A stretch of DNA of 32,199 bases from an uncultured Mucilaginibacter sp. GTDB taxonomy: Bacteria; Bacteroidota; Bacteroidia; Sphingobacteriales; Sphingobacteriaceae. Shown here one piece after another: positions 24,692 through 31,805 of the stretch. Within the stretch, counting starts at the first letter, position 1; each line of letters begins with the position of its first letter. Location of the stretch: NCBI RefSeq assembly GCF_937859865.1, contig NZ_CALMAT010000092.1, positions 1 to 32,199 of the forward strand, written 5' to 3'. The notes beneath the pieces were generated by a model. That model did not search any database, was not told the origin of the DNA, and saw only the letters and a program-made list of their open reading frames with translations. The position numbers were made by a program, and so were the translations under genes.

Positions 24692-25072
24692 TTACGCACC
24701 TAAAACGCTGATTAAGTAAGCAATCTGATTATCCCAAATTAAAGTTTTTTCGGTTATGTTGTCTTCCGTTGCAAAATCGGTTATGCCTAAAGCCACATCA
24801 TTGGTCAGTTCGTCCTGGATAATTTCCATTTCAAAATAGCTTTGCGGGTCATCGTCCGTCCACCTAAACCGCACAAACTTGTTCTCCTTCACACCCAGTA
24901 ACTTGGCGTCTTGCTGTTCGCCGTCCCAAGAAAATGTGTAAACCTGATCTTTGATCGTTACATCATCTGCAAACCATTGTGCCAGCCCATTTGGCTCGCT
25001 TATAAAACTGTATAATATCCGGGGCGAAGACTTTACTTCGTACTCTATCTTAAATTTTTTCTTATCGCTCAT
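24692..25072 (-). CDS. START-like (SRPBCC/AHSA1-type) domain protein
   Basis: 126 residues, entirely one domain: KFKIEYEVKSSPRILYSFISEPNGLAQWFADDV is the typical N-terminal strand-helix with W, and TEKTLIWDNQIAYLISVLGA is the closing helix. These domains form a cavity for hydrophobic ligands or act as chaperone co-factors; no role is established for this group. It is probably co-transcribed with the LptF/G permease, 28 bases downstream, which hints at an envelope link. Confidence 0.88.
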   Translation of the reverse strand: MSDKKKFKIEYEVKSSPRILYSFISEPNGLAQWFADDVTIKDQVYTFSWDGEQQDAKLLGVKENKFVRFRWTDDDPQSYFEMEIIQDELTNDVALGITDFATEDNITEKTLIWDNQIAYLISVLGA

Positions 25073-25144
25073 GTTAGGTTATACGGAGGTTTTAGGTAGA
25101 AAATGTAAATTTTAACAATTTTTCTTACTAAAACTAATTTCTGA

Positions 25145-25152
25145 TATATTTG
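25145..25152 (+). promoter_or_regulatory. -7 box of tRNA-Met
   Basis: TATATTTG matches TAnnTTTG exactly and lies 17 bases upstream of the tRNA, with a T-rich stretch at the -33 distance. Confidence 0.65.
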
Positions 25153-25168
25153 CATCCTCTTTGAACGA

Positions 25169-25245
25169 GGCGGGGTAGCTCAGATGGTTAGAGCGTAGGA
25201 TTCATAACCCTAAGGTCGGCAGTTCGATCCTGCTCCCCGCTACCA
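25169..25245 (+). tRNA. tRNA-Met (anticodon CAT)
   Basis: The acceptor GGCGGGG pairs with CCCCGCT (terminal G-T). D-arm GCTC/GAGC, anticodon loop TTCATAA, T-arm with TTCGATC and an encoded CCA end are all in place. The anticodon stem has one A-C mismatch next to the loop. CAT could in principle also be a tRNA-Ile(lysidine-modified CAT) or an initiator; the initiator's three GC pairs are absent. Confidence 0.93.
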
Positions 25246-25249
25246 AACT

Positions 25250-25285
25250 GGGACAAGCGCAATTACGCTTGTCCCTTCTTTTTTT
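25250..25285 (+). terminator. Terminator of tRNA-Met
   Basis: GGGACAAGCG pairs with CGCTTGTCCC around CAATTA, followed by TTCTTTTTTT. Confidence 0.9.
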
Positions 25286-25341
25286 AACCCTAAAACATTT
25301 GAGATTTGGTAAATGTAGCGTAGAATCAGTTTTTAATGCAA

Positions 25342-25379
25342 AAAATAAGGGCAAATCAACTGCTAAAATTGATTTGCCC
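25342..25379 (-). terminator. Terminator of tRNA-Glu
   Basis: GGGCAAATCAA pairs with TTGATTTGCCC around nine bases; the minus-strand continuation is TTATTTTTTGC. Confidence 0.85.
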
Positions 25380-25383
25380 AATG

Positions 25384-25458
25384 TGGTAGCCCGTAGGGGA
25401 ATCGAACCCCTGTTTCTAGAATGAAAATCTAACGTCCTAACCCCTAGACGAACGGGCC
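25384..25458 (-). tRNA. tRNA-Glu (anticodon TTC)
   Basis: Read on the minus strand: acceptor GGCCCGT with ACGGGCT, D-arm region TCGTCTAGGGGTTAGGAC, anticodon loop TTTTCAT in the stem TTAGA/TCTAG, T-arm CAGGGGTTCGATTCCCCT and encoded CCA. Confidence 0.95.
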
Positions 25459-25634
25459 AATTACCTTTGATTTTGGGAAGGCGAAGATAGCAGTAAAATA
25501 CAAAATCCGAAAAAATAAATTATATTTTTTTACCGGATAAAATTGCTGCAAAACCTGGCCCGCTTTGTTTTGTTTGTCTCCTAACTATGGCAACAATCTA
25601 TCGTTCAATTAGCACAAACCCTGTTTTAATCCAC

Positions 25635-25650
25635 ATGCTTCTTTTATGCA
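25635..25650 (-). repeat. Dispersed element, copy 24, containing a start codon
   Basis: ATGCTTCTTTTATGCA followed by CCTAAAATTG. The second ATG (25646) is the start codon of the next gene, so the element supplies the start and the flank supplies codons 2-5. Confidence 0.75.
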
Positions 25651-26173
25651 CCTAAAATTGAGTTCCCGTTTTTTTAGGCTTTTATGCCCGCTTTGCTTGT
25701 CCTTTTTGTTGGCTGCCCCTATGGTTAAAGCACAGGCTGATAGCAGCCATTTAAAAACCAACGTTAATAAAGATTCGTTTTTAAACCAGTTTGAAGCTTT
25801 TAAAACCAGCCGGAACATCAGTGGGTTGGCCGATGTGGCCGACCATCACCACTATCCTTTGCCCGAAAAAGTTTTAGGCTGGCAAAAACAGCTTCAGTTA
25901 AACGACCGGCAAAAAGCAGCCATCACCCAAATTAACACGGCTTTACAAAGAAAAGTGAAAGAAATGAACGGCTTTTTGATCACCAATGAAAAAATGCTGG
26001 ACAGCCTTTTTAACTATAAAAAAGTGAACAATGGTTTGTTGATCTATTACACCAACCGCTACGGTTTGTACCAGGGCGAACTCAGGAACGCCATACTGCA
26101 AGCTTGTTTAAAAACAGAAACGCAACTTACGGCCACACAACTAAAAAAATATGGTTCGCTGTTGCAGGATTAG
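25646..26173 (+). CDS. Secreted Spy/CpxP-like protein
   Basis: 175 residues. The signal peptide is about residues 1-30 (MHLKLSSRFFRLLCPLCLSF then LLAAPMVKAQA). The mature part is helical and contains QLQLNDRQKAAITQINTALQRKV near residues 85-110 and ETQLTATQLKKYGSLL at the end. These two L-T/N-x-x-Q motifs are like the LTxxQ signatures of the Spy/CpxP group of periplasmic chaperones and metal sensors. That assignment is by motif only. The start codon is inside a dispersed element, an unusual arrangement. Confidence 0.72.
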   Translation: MHLKLSSRFFRLLCPLCLSFLLAAPMVKAQADSSHLKTNVNKDSFLNQFEAFKTSRNISGLADVADHHHYPLPEKVLGWQKQLQLNDRQKAAITQINTALQRKVKEMNGFLITNEKMLDSLFNYKKVNNGLLIYYTNRYGLYQGELRNAILQACLKTETQLTATQLKKYGSLLQD

Positions 26174-26199
26174 TACCTGCAATTACAAATTTGATTCGA

Positions 26200-26207
26200 T
26201 ACCTTTG
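26200..26207 (+). promoter_or_regulatory. Candidate -7 box of accA
   Basis: TACCTTTG matches TAnnTTTG exactly and ends 17 bases before the accA ATG. No good TTG box at the expected distance. Confidence 0.5.
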
Positions 26208-26224
26208 CAGCCCATTAATTACGT

Positions 26225-27226
26225 ATGAAAATTACATTCGATTTTGAGAAGCCGATTGGAGAGCTGCAACAGCAGATCGAAAAAGTGCAGCAGGTAGAGG
26301 AAAAAACAAAGGTGGATATGTTGCCCACGCTGACCGAACTGCGCGAAAACCTTCAAGCAAAAAAAGAAGAGATTTTTGGTAATTTAAACGGCTGGCAAAA
26401 CGTACAGCTTTCGCGCCACCCCGAACGCCCTTATACCTTGCAATACATCGAATCTATGAGCACTGATTTTATTGAGCTGCATGGCGACCGGAACATGGGA
26501 GACGATAAAGCAATTGTTGGTGGTTTTGGCTCAATGAACGGGCAAACGGTGATGTTCATCGGCCACCAAAAAGGCATCAACACCAAAATGCGCCAATACC
26601 GCAACTTTGGCATGGCCAACCCGGAAGGTTACCGCAAAGCTTTGAGGCTGATGAAAATGGCCGAAAAATTTAACAAACCAATCATTACTTTTATTGATAC
26701 GCCCGGCGCTTACCCCGGTTTGGAAGCCGAAGAACGCGGGCAGGGCGAAGCAATTGCCCGTAATTTAATGGAAATGTCGGTTTTGAAAGTGCCGGTTATT
26801 TGTGTAATTATTGGCGAAGGCGCTTCGGGCGGTGCTTTGGGCATTGGCATCGGCGACCGTGTTTATATGCTGGAACATACCTGGTATTCAGTGATTTCGC
26901 CCGAATCCTGCTCGTCTATTTTGTGGCGGAATTGGGACAACAAAGAAAAAGCGGCCGAAGTGTTGAAACTGACTTCAACAGAAATGTATAAAAACAAACT
27001 AATTGACGGCATTATCAAAGAACCGTTAGGCGGCGCACATCAGGACCCGGAAGCCATGATCAATACTTTAAAACAAGTTTTGCTGAACGATTTGGACATG
27101 TTAAAAGCAAAACCTGCAGACGAGTTAGTGAACGAACGGATTGCCAAATTTTGCGCAATGGGCGTTGTGGCAGACGAAGACCTGCCAGAAAACATAGCCA
27201 TTGAACCGGAAGAAACACAAGCCTGA
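26225..27226 (+). CDS. accA: Acetyl-CoA carboxylase carboxyltransferase subunit alpha
   Basis: 333 residues, slightly longer than the usual ~320. With AccD it transfers the carboxyl group from biotin to acetyl-CoA, the first step of fatty-acid synthesis. The N-terminus is a helical [16 protein letters not shown]; the carboxyltransferase core has [71 protein letters not shown] and the oxyanion-forming [10 protein letters not shown]. It probably has its own promoter and ends at a bidirectional terminator. Confidence 0.97.
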   Translation: MKITFDFEKPIGELQQQIEKVQQVEEKTKVDMLPTLTELRENLQAKKEEIFGNLNGWQNVQLSRHPERPYTLQYIESMSTDFIELHGDRNMGDDKAIVGGFGSMNGQTVMFIGHQKGINTKMRQYRNFGMANPEGYRKALRLMKMAEKFNKPIITFIDTPGAYPGLEAEERGQGEAIARNLMEMSVLKVPVICVIIGEGASGGALGIGIGDRVYMLEHTWYSVISPESCSSILWRNWDNKEKAAEVLKLTSTEMYKNKLIDGIIKEPLGGAHQDPEAMINTLKQVLLNDLDMLKAKPADELVNERIAKFCAMGVVADEDLPENIAIEPEETQA

Positions 27227-27235
27227 AAAAACACC

Positions 27236-27250
27236 TGTAAAAACAGCATC
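27236..27250 (+). repeat. Dispersed element, copy 25, AACAG subtype
   Basis: GAAAAAACACC followed by TGTAAAAACAGCATC, ten bases past the accA stop. Confidence 0.65.
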
Positions 27251-27269
27251 TGCATAAAATACTTTAACA

Positions 27270-27310
27270 AAAAAAACCACGGTAGCTTAAACAATGACCG
27301 TGGTTTTTTT
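27270..27310. terminator. Terminator between convergent accA and DUF4142 genes
   Basis: ACCACGG and CCGTGGT around a 15-base loop, with an A run on the left and a T run on the right. Confidence 0.88.
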
Positions 27311-27343
27311 ATGGTTTTAAATTAATGCTTTTGCAGCCGGGAA

Positions 27344-27922
27344 TTATTTGCCCATTGCAGTTGTTTTGATATTTAATTCGGAAGCTATTGATTTGGCCAT
27401 AGTTAAGTGTTGCTGCAAAACTGGCAACGTTTTTACTGCAAAAGCTTTTAAATCCGGGTCTTGCACATTGGCTGCCGCATTTTGAAAAAGCTGTACGGCT
27501 TTTACATGGTCTTGCAACATCATGGTCATGTAAGCGGTATCAAATTGTGCGCCTTTAACGCCAGTCAGCATAGCATCTGGTGCCACAGCAGCAGGCGAAG
27601 GCATCGGCGGCGTAAACTGTTTTGAAGCCAGGATTTTTTTCATCTCAGCCGAAGATTTTGTATGGTCCTTAATCATTTGGGCGGCATACATTTTTACACT
27701 GGCTTTTTTAGCGCTTTTAAGCGCCAGCTTTGCTGCTGCAATTTCCTGCATGTCGCTCAAAGCAGCTTGGGTTGTAAAATTAACAGCGGCAGTATCATTG
27801 GCCACAGAACCTGTGCTTGAGCTTGACGAGGTAGAAGCCGAGGTACTGGTAGTTTGTGCCATCGAAACTTTTGCAGTAAATAAACCTGCCGATAACAGCA
27901 GTATCGCAATTGATTTTTTCAT
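27344..27922 (-). CDS. DUF4142 domain secreted protein
   Basis: 192 residues. The signal peptide is residues 1-22 (MKKSIAILLLSAGLFTAKVSMAQ), followed by a Ser/Thr linker (about 24-40). The four-helix, ferritin-like DUF4142 domain begins NFTTQAALSDMQEIAAAKLALKSA and ends LPVLQQHLTMAKSIASELN; AAQMIKDHTKSSAEM is the diagnostic central motif. Members are periplasmic and often stress-linked, with no firm biochemical role. Confidence 0.9.
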   Translation of the reverse strand: MKKSIAILLLSAGLFTAKVSMAQTTSTSASTSSSSSTGSVANDTAAVNFTTQAALSDMQEIAAAKLALKSAKKASVKMYAAQMIKDHTKSSAEMKKILASKQFTPPMPSPAAVAPDAMLTGVKGAQFDTAYMTMMLQDHVKAVQLFQNAAANVQDPDLKAFAVKTLPVLQQHLTMAKSIASELNIKTTAMGK

Positions 27923-28053
27923 AAATTTTAATTTAAACTTTAGTTTTTCTCTTTTATAACAAAAAGAAGAAGCTTTGGTTTTTGTGTTTTATTTATCAGC
28001 TTATAAAAATTGCCGCAACAGGTCAGGCTGCCATTTTGGTAAACCGTTTTGCC

Positions 28054-28068
28054 GATGCTTCTTTTACC
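28054..28068 (-). repeat. Dispersed element, copy 26
   Basis: A perfect GATGCTTCTTTTACC, the reverse complement of GGTAAAAGAAGCATC. Confidence 0.8.
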
Positions 28069-28153
28069 AGGCAAAAAACAGCCAACTTTTATTTATCAAC
28101 AAAAATAATTGGGCAATAAGGGCTTTTTTAGATTTATAGACATAAAATTTATA

Positions 28154-28169
28154 ATGCTTCTTTTATGCC
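28154..28169 (-). repeat. Dispersed element, copy 27
   Basis: ATGCTTCTTTTATGCC then TATAAATTTGG; on the minus strand CCAAATTTATAGG followed by CATAAAAGAAGCATT. Confidence 0.8.
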
Positions 28170-28226
28170 TATAAATTTGGTGTGCCCGGATATTTCATCG
28201 GTACAAAAAGACAATGGTTTTTATGT

Positions 28227-28241
28227 GGTAAAAGAAGCATC
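28227..28241 (+). repeat. Dispersed element, copy 28
   Basis: GTTTTTATGT followed by a perfect GGTAAAAGAAGCATC. Confidence 0.85.
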
Positions 28242-28303
28242 GAAAATAGCTTTAACAAAATTTAAACAGGCTGCAAATTATAAATTGCGGTTTAAATTGA
28301 AGT

Positions 28304-29224
28304 TCAATTAAACGAATGCTTAAACGCTAAAGGCGAAACATTGACTTTACTTTTAAATAATTTGTTGAAAGATTGCGGCCGTTCAAACCCCAATTGATAA
28401 GCAATTTCACTGACAGACAATGAAGTGGTAGTCAAAACTTCTTTGGCTTTTTCGATCACTTTATTATGGATGTGCTGCTGCGTGCTTTGGCCGGTCAGCA
28501 TACGCAATAGATCACTTAAATAATTGGGCGAAACGTTTAAACTTTCGGAAACAAAATGCACAGTTGGCAAACCCAGTTCGCGCACTTTTCCGTTGGCAAA
28601 ATAGTCCGACAACAGGTTTTCCAATTTCACCAGCAAATCATTGCTTGCATTTTTGCGGGTGATGAACTGGCGGTTGTAAAACCGGTTGGCATAATTCAGC
28701 AACAATTCGATGTGCGAAACCATTACATCCTGGCTGTAATAATCAATATTAGCATAATATTCCTGCTCGATGTTTTTCATGATCGAAGCAATCATCGTTT
28801 CTTCTTTTTCTGAAAGGAACAATGCTTCGTTTACCGCATAAGAAAAGTAGCCGTAGTTTTTAATGGTTTTTGCCAAAGGATAATTTTGAATGAAATCCGG
28901 ATGGATGATAAGCCAAAAGCCGGAAAGCTTTAAATCGTCCGTCAGTTCGGTAGAAATTACCTGCCCCGGCGAAAAAAAAGTCAGCACGCCCTCATCAAAA
29001 TCGTAATAGTTTTGCCCGTATTTCAACTTGCCTTTAAAATCTTTTTTGATGCAAACGGAATAAAAATTGAAAACCACACTTTTCAAACTTTCATCGGCAA
29101 AGCATTGTATTTCATCCAAATTGATCACACTTACCAAAGGATGTTCCGGTTTTGGCAAAGCCAAAATGCGGTGCAGTTCGGAAACGGAATTAATGGCGTA
29201 AGGCTGCAAAGCTTGTTTTTTCAT
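28304..29224 (-). CDS. AraC-family transcriptional regulator
   Basis: 306 residues. The N-terminal ~190 residues are a sensor region with a cupin-like start (FNFYSVCIKKDF, FDEGVLTFFSPGQVIS). The C-terminal ~100 residues carry two helix-turn-helix motifs: VHFVSESLNVSPNYLSDLLRMLTG and VSEIAYQLGFERPQSFNKLFKSKVNVSPLAFK in part. It most likely controls the aldo/keto reductase gene just upstream on the same strand; such pairs are common. A 10-base inverted repeat lies in the gap. Confidence 0.92.
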   Translation of the reverse strand: MKKQALQPYAINSVSELHRILALPKPEHPLVSVINLDEIQCFADESLKSVVFNFYSVCIKKDFKGKLKYGQNYYDFDEGVLTFFSPGQVISTELTDDLKLSGFWLIIHPDFIQNYPLAKTIKNYGYFSYAVNEALFLSEKEETMIASIMKNIEQEYYANIDYYSQDVMVSHIELLLNYANRFYNRQFITRKNASNDLLVKLENLLSDYFANGKVRELGLPTVHFVSESLNVSPNYLSDLLRMLTGQSTQQHIHNKVIEKAKEVLTTTSLSVSEIAYQLGFERPQSFNKLFKSKVNVSPLAFKHSFN

Positions 29225-29254
29225 CGGGCAAAAACAGTTGAATTGAGAATATTA

Positions 29255-29295
29255 AGATAAGGAAAACTTTCTGGCAAAAAAAGCCTTCCTTATCT
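29255..29295 (-). terminator. Inverted repeat between the reductase and the regulator
   Basis: AGATAAGGAA and TTCCTTATCT are perfect 10-base arms 21 bases apart; inside lies a smaller GGC/GCC hairpin with a T7 loop. It may be an attenuator or terminator after the reductase gene, or an operator. Confidence 0.45.
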
Positions 29296-29303
29296 CCTTT
29301 TAT

Positions 29304-30314
29304 TTACCGGTCTAAAGTAGCCATAGTAGCTGCATCGTAACGGTCTCCGGTATCCAGCCCCAACGGAACAATTGCTTCCAAATGGTTCAATTCTTCTTCG
29401 GTTAAGGTGATGCTGGCCGCCGCAATGTTTTGCTCTACATATTTTATACGCTTGGTTCCGGGAATTGGGACAATACCTTTTGCAATAATCCAGGCAATGG
29501 CCAACTGCGATGCCGTGATGCTCTTTTTATCGGCTATTTTTTGAATTTCGTTTAGCAAGTCCAGGTTTTTGTAGAACTGTTCGCCTTGAAAACGCGGGAT
29601 CGAACGGCGGAAATCATTCTCCGGAAAATCGTCCGGACTTTTTATTTCCCCGGAGATAAAACCCCTGCCCAACGGCGAGTAAGCAACAAAACCAATCCCA
29701 AGTTCTTGCAAGGTGGCCAAAATTCCGGTTTCTTCCACGCCTCTTTCAAACAACGAATACTCGGTTTGTACAGCAGTTAAAGGATGGATTTGATGCGCTT
29801 TTTTGATCGTTGCCGACGAAAGTTCAGAAAGGCCGATGTAGCCCACTTTTCCTTCTTTTACCAGTTCGCCCATCGCTTCCACGGTTTCTTCGATTGGTGT
29901 GTTTGGGTCGAGGCGGTGCAAATAATACAAATCAATATAATCCGTACCGAGATTTTTGAGCGATCGCTCCAATGCTTTTTTTACATAGTCTTTTTTGCCG
30001 TTCATCTGCCAGGTCAAAGCCCCGTTGTCGTCAATTTCGTAACCAAATTTTGTGGCGACGATATATTTATCGCGGTTCCCTTTAATGGCTTTGGCAACCA
30101 GCCGTTCGTTTTCCAGCGGACCGTACAGATCAGCCGTGTCTAAAAAATTGCCGCCCAATTCCAAAGAACGGTGGATGGTGGCGATGGCTTCTGCTTCATT
30201 TGCCTCGCCATAAATATCCATGTGGGCAATTTTCGTCATGCCCATACAACCCAGTCCAATGATCGGAACTTCCAATCCCTGGCTGCCTAATTTTGTTTTT
30301 TCGATACTGCTCAT
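29304..30314 (-). CDS. Aldo/keto reductase
   Basis: 336 residues from ATG 30314; a GTG one codon upstream is less likely. An NADPH-dependent (beta/alpha)8 barrel. The catalytic tetrad is D59 and Y64 (LDTADLYGP), K89 (ATKFGY) and H133 (LYYLHRLD). It is close to the AKR13/YakC-like group (GLGCMGMTKIAH, AYSPLGRGF, IPGTKRIKYVEQN). It reduces small aldehydes or ketones; the natural substrate is not evident. The AraC-type gene follows 79 bases downstream. Confidence 0.95.
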   Translation of the reverse strand: MSSIEKTKLGSQGLEVPIIGLGCMGMTKIAHMDIYGEANEAEAIATIHRSLELGGNFLDTADLYGPLENERLVAKAIKGNRDKYIVATKFGYEIDDNGALTWQMNGKKDYVKKALERSLKNLGTDYIDLYYLHRLDPNTPIEETVEAMGELVKEGKVGYIGLSELSSATIKKAHQIHPLTAVQTEYSLFERGVEETGILATLQELGIGFVAYSPLGRGFISGEIKSPDDFPENDFRRSIPRFQGEQFYKNLDLLNEIQKIADKKSITASQLAIAWIIAKGIVPIPGTKRIKYVEQNIAAASITLTEEELNHLEAIVPLGLDTGDRYDAATMATLDR

Positions 30315-30362
30315 CACAAATAATTTTTAAGGTGTGTGAAAATTTAACACCACAAATTTGGG

Positions 30363-30378
30363 CGTTAAAAACAGCAAT
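30363..30378 (+). repeat. Degenerate AACAG-type element
   Basis: ACAAATTTGGG followed by CGTTAAAAACAGCAAT; the flank resembles the AAATTTTAGGC form, but the core ends AAT, not ATC. Confidence 0.4.
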
Positions 30379-30450
30379 AAAGTTTCCTAATCTCGGGTTG
30401 TTGTATCCAAAATGAGGGCTGGGACAAAAGCCCGGCGAATTGCATTTTCA

Positions 30451-30472
30451 ACTGTACGGTTTTTCGTACAGT
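30451..30472. promoter_or_regulatory. Perfect 8-base inverted repeat, possible operator
   Basis: ACTGTACG and CGTACAGT with a GTTTTT spacer, about 140 bases upstream of the aldo/keto reductase. No U run follows on either strand, so it is not a terminator. Confidence 0.4.
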
Positions 30473-30558
30473 AAACAGGTTAATAAACGTATTTTACAAT
30501 TCGAGTTTATATTTTCAAAACGTTACAAATTGCAACGGTTTCATTTCTTTAAAATGCA

Positions 30559-30573
30559 ATACTTCTTTTACCA
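30559..30573 (-). repeat. Dispersed element, copy 29
   Basis: ATACTTCTTTTACCA then CCTAAAATTTGG; on the minus strand CCAAATTTTAGGT followed by GGTAAAAGAAGTATT. Confidence 0.8.
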
Positions 30574-30619
30574 CCTAAAATTTGGTGTACTGCCGAATAC
30601 GGGTAATTAAATTTATGCC

Positions 30620-30634
30620 GATAAAAGAAGCATC
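30620..30634 (+). repeat. Dispersed element, copy 30
   Basis: AAATTTATGCC followed by a perfect GATAAAAGAAGCATC and a G, so CGAT and ATCG can pair. Confidence 0.85.
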
Positions 30635-30724
30635 GAAAGTAATTGAATAGATTTTTAAATCGGCCCAAATTACCGGTTCATTTCAATTTTATTGAACTGT
30701 TATGGAATTGACGGTGTAAAATAA

Positions 30725-30853
30725 GCCATTAAAAAAATTGCTTATTTGAACAACAAAGACCTGAATTTTGTTAGCCACCAGTTTGATATTCCATTAGCCT
30801 CTATGAAATGCTATGAAAAGAAACAGTTAGCGGACCAACACTGGAACTCTTAA
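30725..30853 (+). pseudogene. Remnant of a gene preceding the AbiEii-like fragment
   Basis: An open stretch of 42 codons with no start, reading AIKKIAYLNNKDLNFVSHQ then FDIPLASMKCYEKKQLADQ and HWNS. It looks like the C-terminal end of the small protein that often precedes AbiEii-type toxin genes in Bacteroidota, and its end overlaps the start of the next fragment as in an operon. The assignment is by resemblance only. Confidence 0.4.
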
Positions 30854-30928
30854 AAAACTTAATGAACAATGGGCTTTTAAAAGATTTTTTTGGTAGGAGG
30901 AACGGCTTATTATGGGCAAAAAGAATAA
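30808..30928 (+). pseudogene. Decayed N-terminus of an AbiEii/AbiGii-type nucleotidyltransferase toxin
   Basis: Codons from ATG 30808 give M-L-stop-K-E-T-V-S, then GPTLELLKNLMNNGLLKDFF. A one-base frame change in the T run at 30885-30891 leads to FLVGGTAYYGQKE and a stop. TLELLKxLMxxxxxKDFFLVGGTA is the conserved N-terminus of the AbiEii nucleotidyltransferase family. An in-frame stop at codon 3, a frameshift, and loss of everything after GGTA (including the expected GHR...DLDLF) show that it is dead. Confidence 0.6.
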
Positions 30929-31071
30929 CCAAAGGCTGGATTTCTTCAAGCTATAGGTAAAATTTGGTTAGTCAGAAAGTTGCCAGTCATACAACATAAA
31001 TTGGTTATACTTATTAATTGGCTCAACTGTTAAATCTTTGTTTTAGCATGTATTACTTTCCGATACAAACT

Positions 31072-31105
31072 TCCAAAAAAAAGCATCCCTTAGCAGGATG
31101 CTTTT
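31072..31105 (-). terminator. Terminator of the ferritin gene
   Basis: AAAAGCATCC pairs with GGATGCTTTT around CTTAGCA; on the minus strand the stem runs into eight or more T. Confidence 0.88.
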
Positions 31106-31130
31106 AATATCAGTTAAAAAAACAGGCTGT

Positions 31131-31682
31131 TTATGGATTTTCTACACTCACCTCTTGTGCTAAAGTAGCTGAGTCCTGCATTTTGCCCATATCGCGGTTT
31201 ACAAGGTACAAAGCATCAGCATTGGCATTGGCACCACCGGCAATTTTCACTTTAGACAATAAGTCCATTGCCAAAGTTTCTTCCTCCGTTTGCTCTTTGA
31301 TAAACCATTGTAAGAAGTTCCACGTAATCCAGTCTTTTTCTGCCAGTGCCATGTTCACGATGTTATAAATGGATTCCGTATTTTTTACTTCATAAGTATA
31401 TACCTTTTCAAAACAATCGTTCACGTTAACTGGGTCTTCGCCGGGTGAGGCAATTTCTGTTATTACGGGTTTTGCGCCTCTTTTTAAAATATATTCCAGA
31501 AACTTCATCATGTGCGTACGTTCCTCATTTTGATGGCGAAAAAGCAGGTTGGAAATCCCACTGTAACCTTGATCGTCTGCCCAGGCTCCGTAAGCGAGGT
31601 ATATTTGTGCGTTATGAGCTTCAGCCGTCATCTGGTCGTTTAATGCTTTGGCAAGTGTTGGTGATAATCTGTTGGTATCCAT
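31131..31682 (-). CDS. Bacterial non-haem ferritin (FtnA-type)
   Basis: 183 residues, slightly longer than the ~165-175 of FtnA. It forms a 24-mer cage that oxidises and stores iron. Ferroxidase ligands are visible as E21 (MTAEAHNAQIYLAYG), E54 and H57 (QNEERTHMMKF), with a further pair in WFIKEQTEEE. Its own terminator follows and no partner gene is adjacent. No Fur-box-like site was identified in the 123 bases upstream, although I looked only by eye. Confidence 0.94.
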   Translation of the reverse strand: MDTNRLSPTLAKALNDQMTAEAHNAQIYLAYGAWADDQGYSGISNLLFRHQNEERTHMMKFLEYILKRGAKPVITEIASPGEDPVNVNDCFEKVYTYEVKNTESIYNIVNMALAEKDWITWNFLQWFIKEQTEEETLAMDLLSKVKIAGGANANADALYLVNRDMGKMQDSATLAQEVSVENP

Positions 31683-31805
31683 ATTGATATGTTTTAAAAT
31701 TTTAAATAGATTCTGTTAACATTTTTTGAACAGCAGGCTATTTAAAAGGTTTTAAGTAAAGCTGAGCCTCAAAAAATACCCATTAAACAGGTTTATTGGT
31801 GCGAT

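Larger units (their letters stand above)
27923..28303. other. Intergenic region with three dispersed elements
   Basis: 381 bases upstream of the DUF4142 gene and downstream of the AraC-type gene. It holds element copies 26, 27 and 28 and otherwise only A/T-rich sequence without ORFs. Confidence 0.6.
30315..31130. other. Long intergenic region with elements and gene remnants
   Basis: 816 bases. From left to right: a candidate operator palindrome (30451-30472), element copies 29 and 30, two decayed coding fragments (30725-30928), about 100 bases without recognisable content, and the ferritin terminator. Confidence 0.6.
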
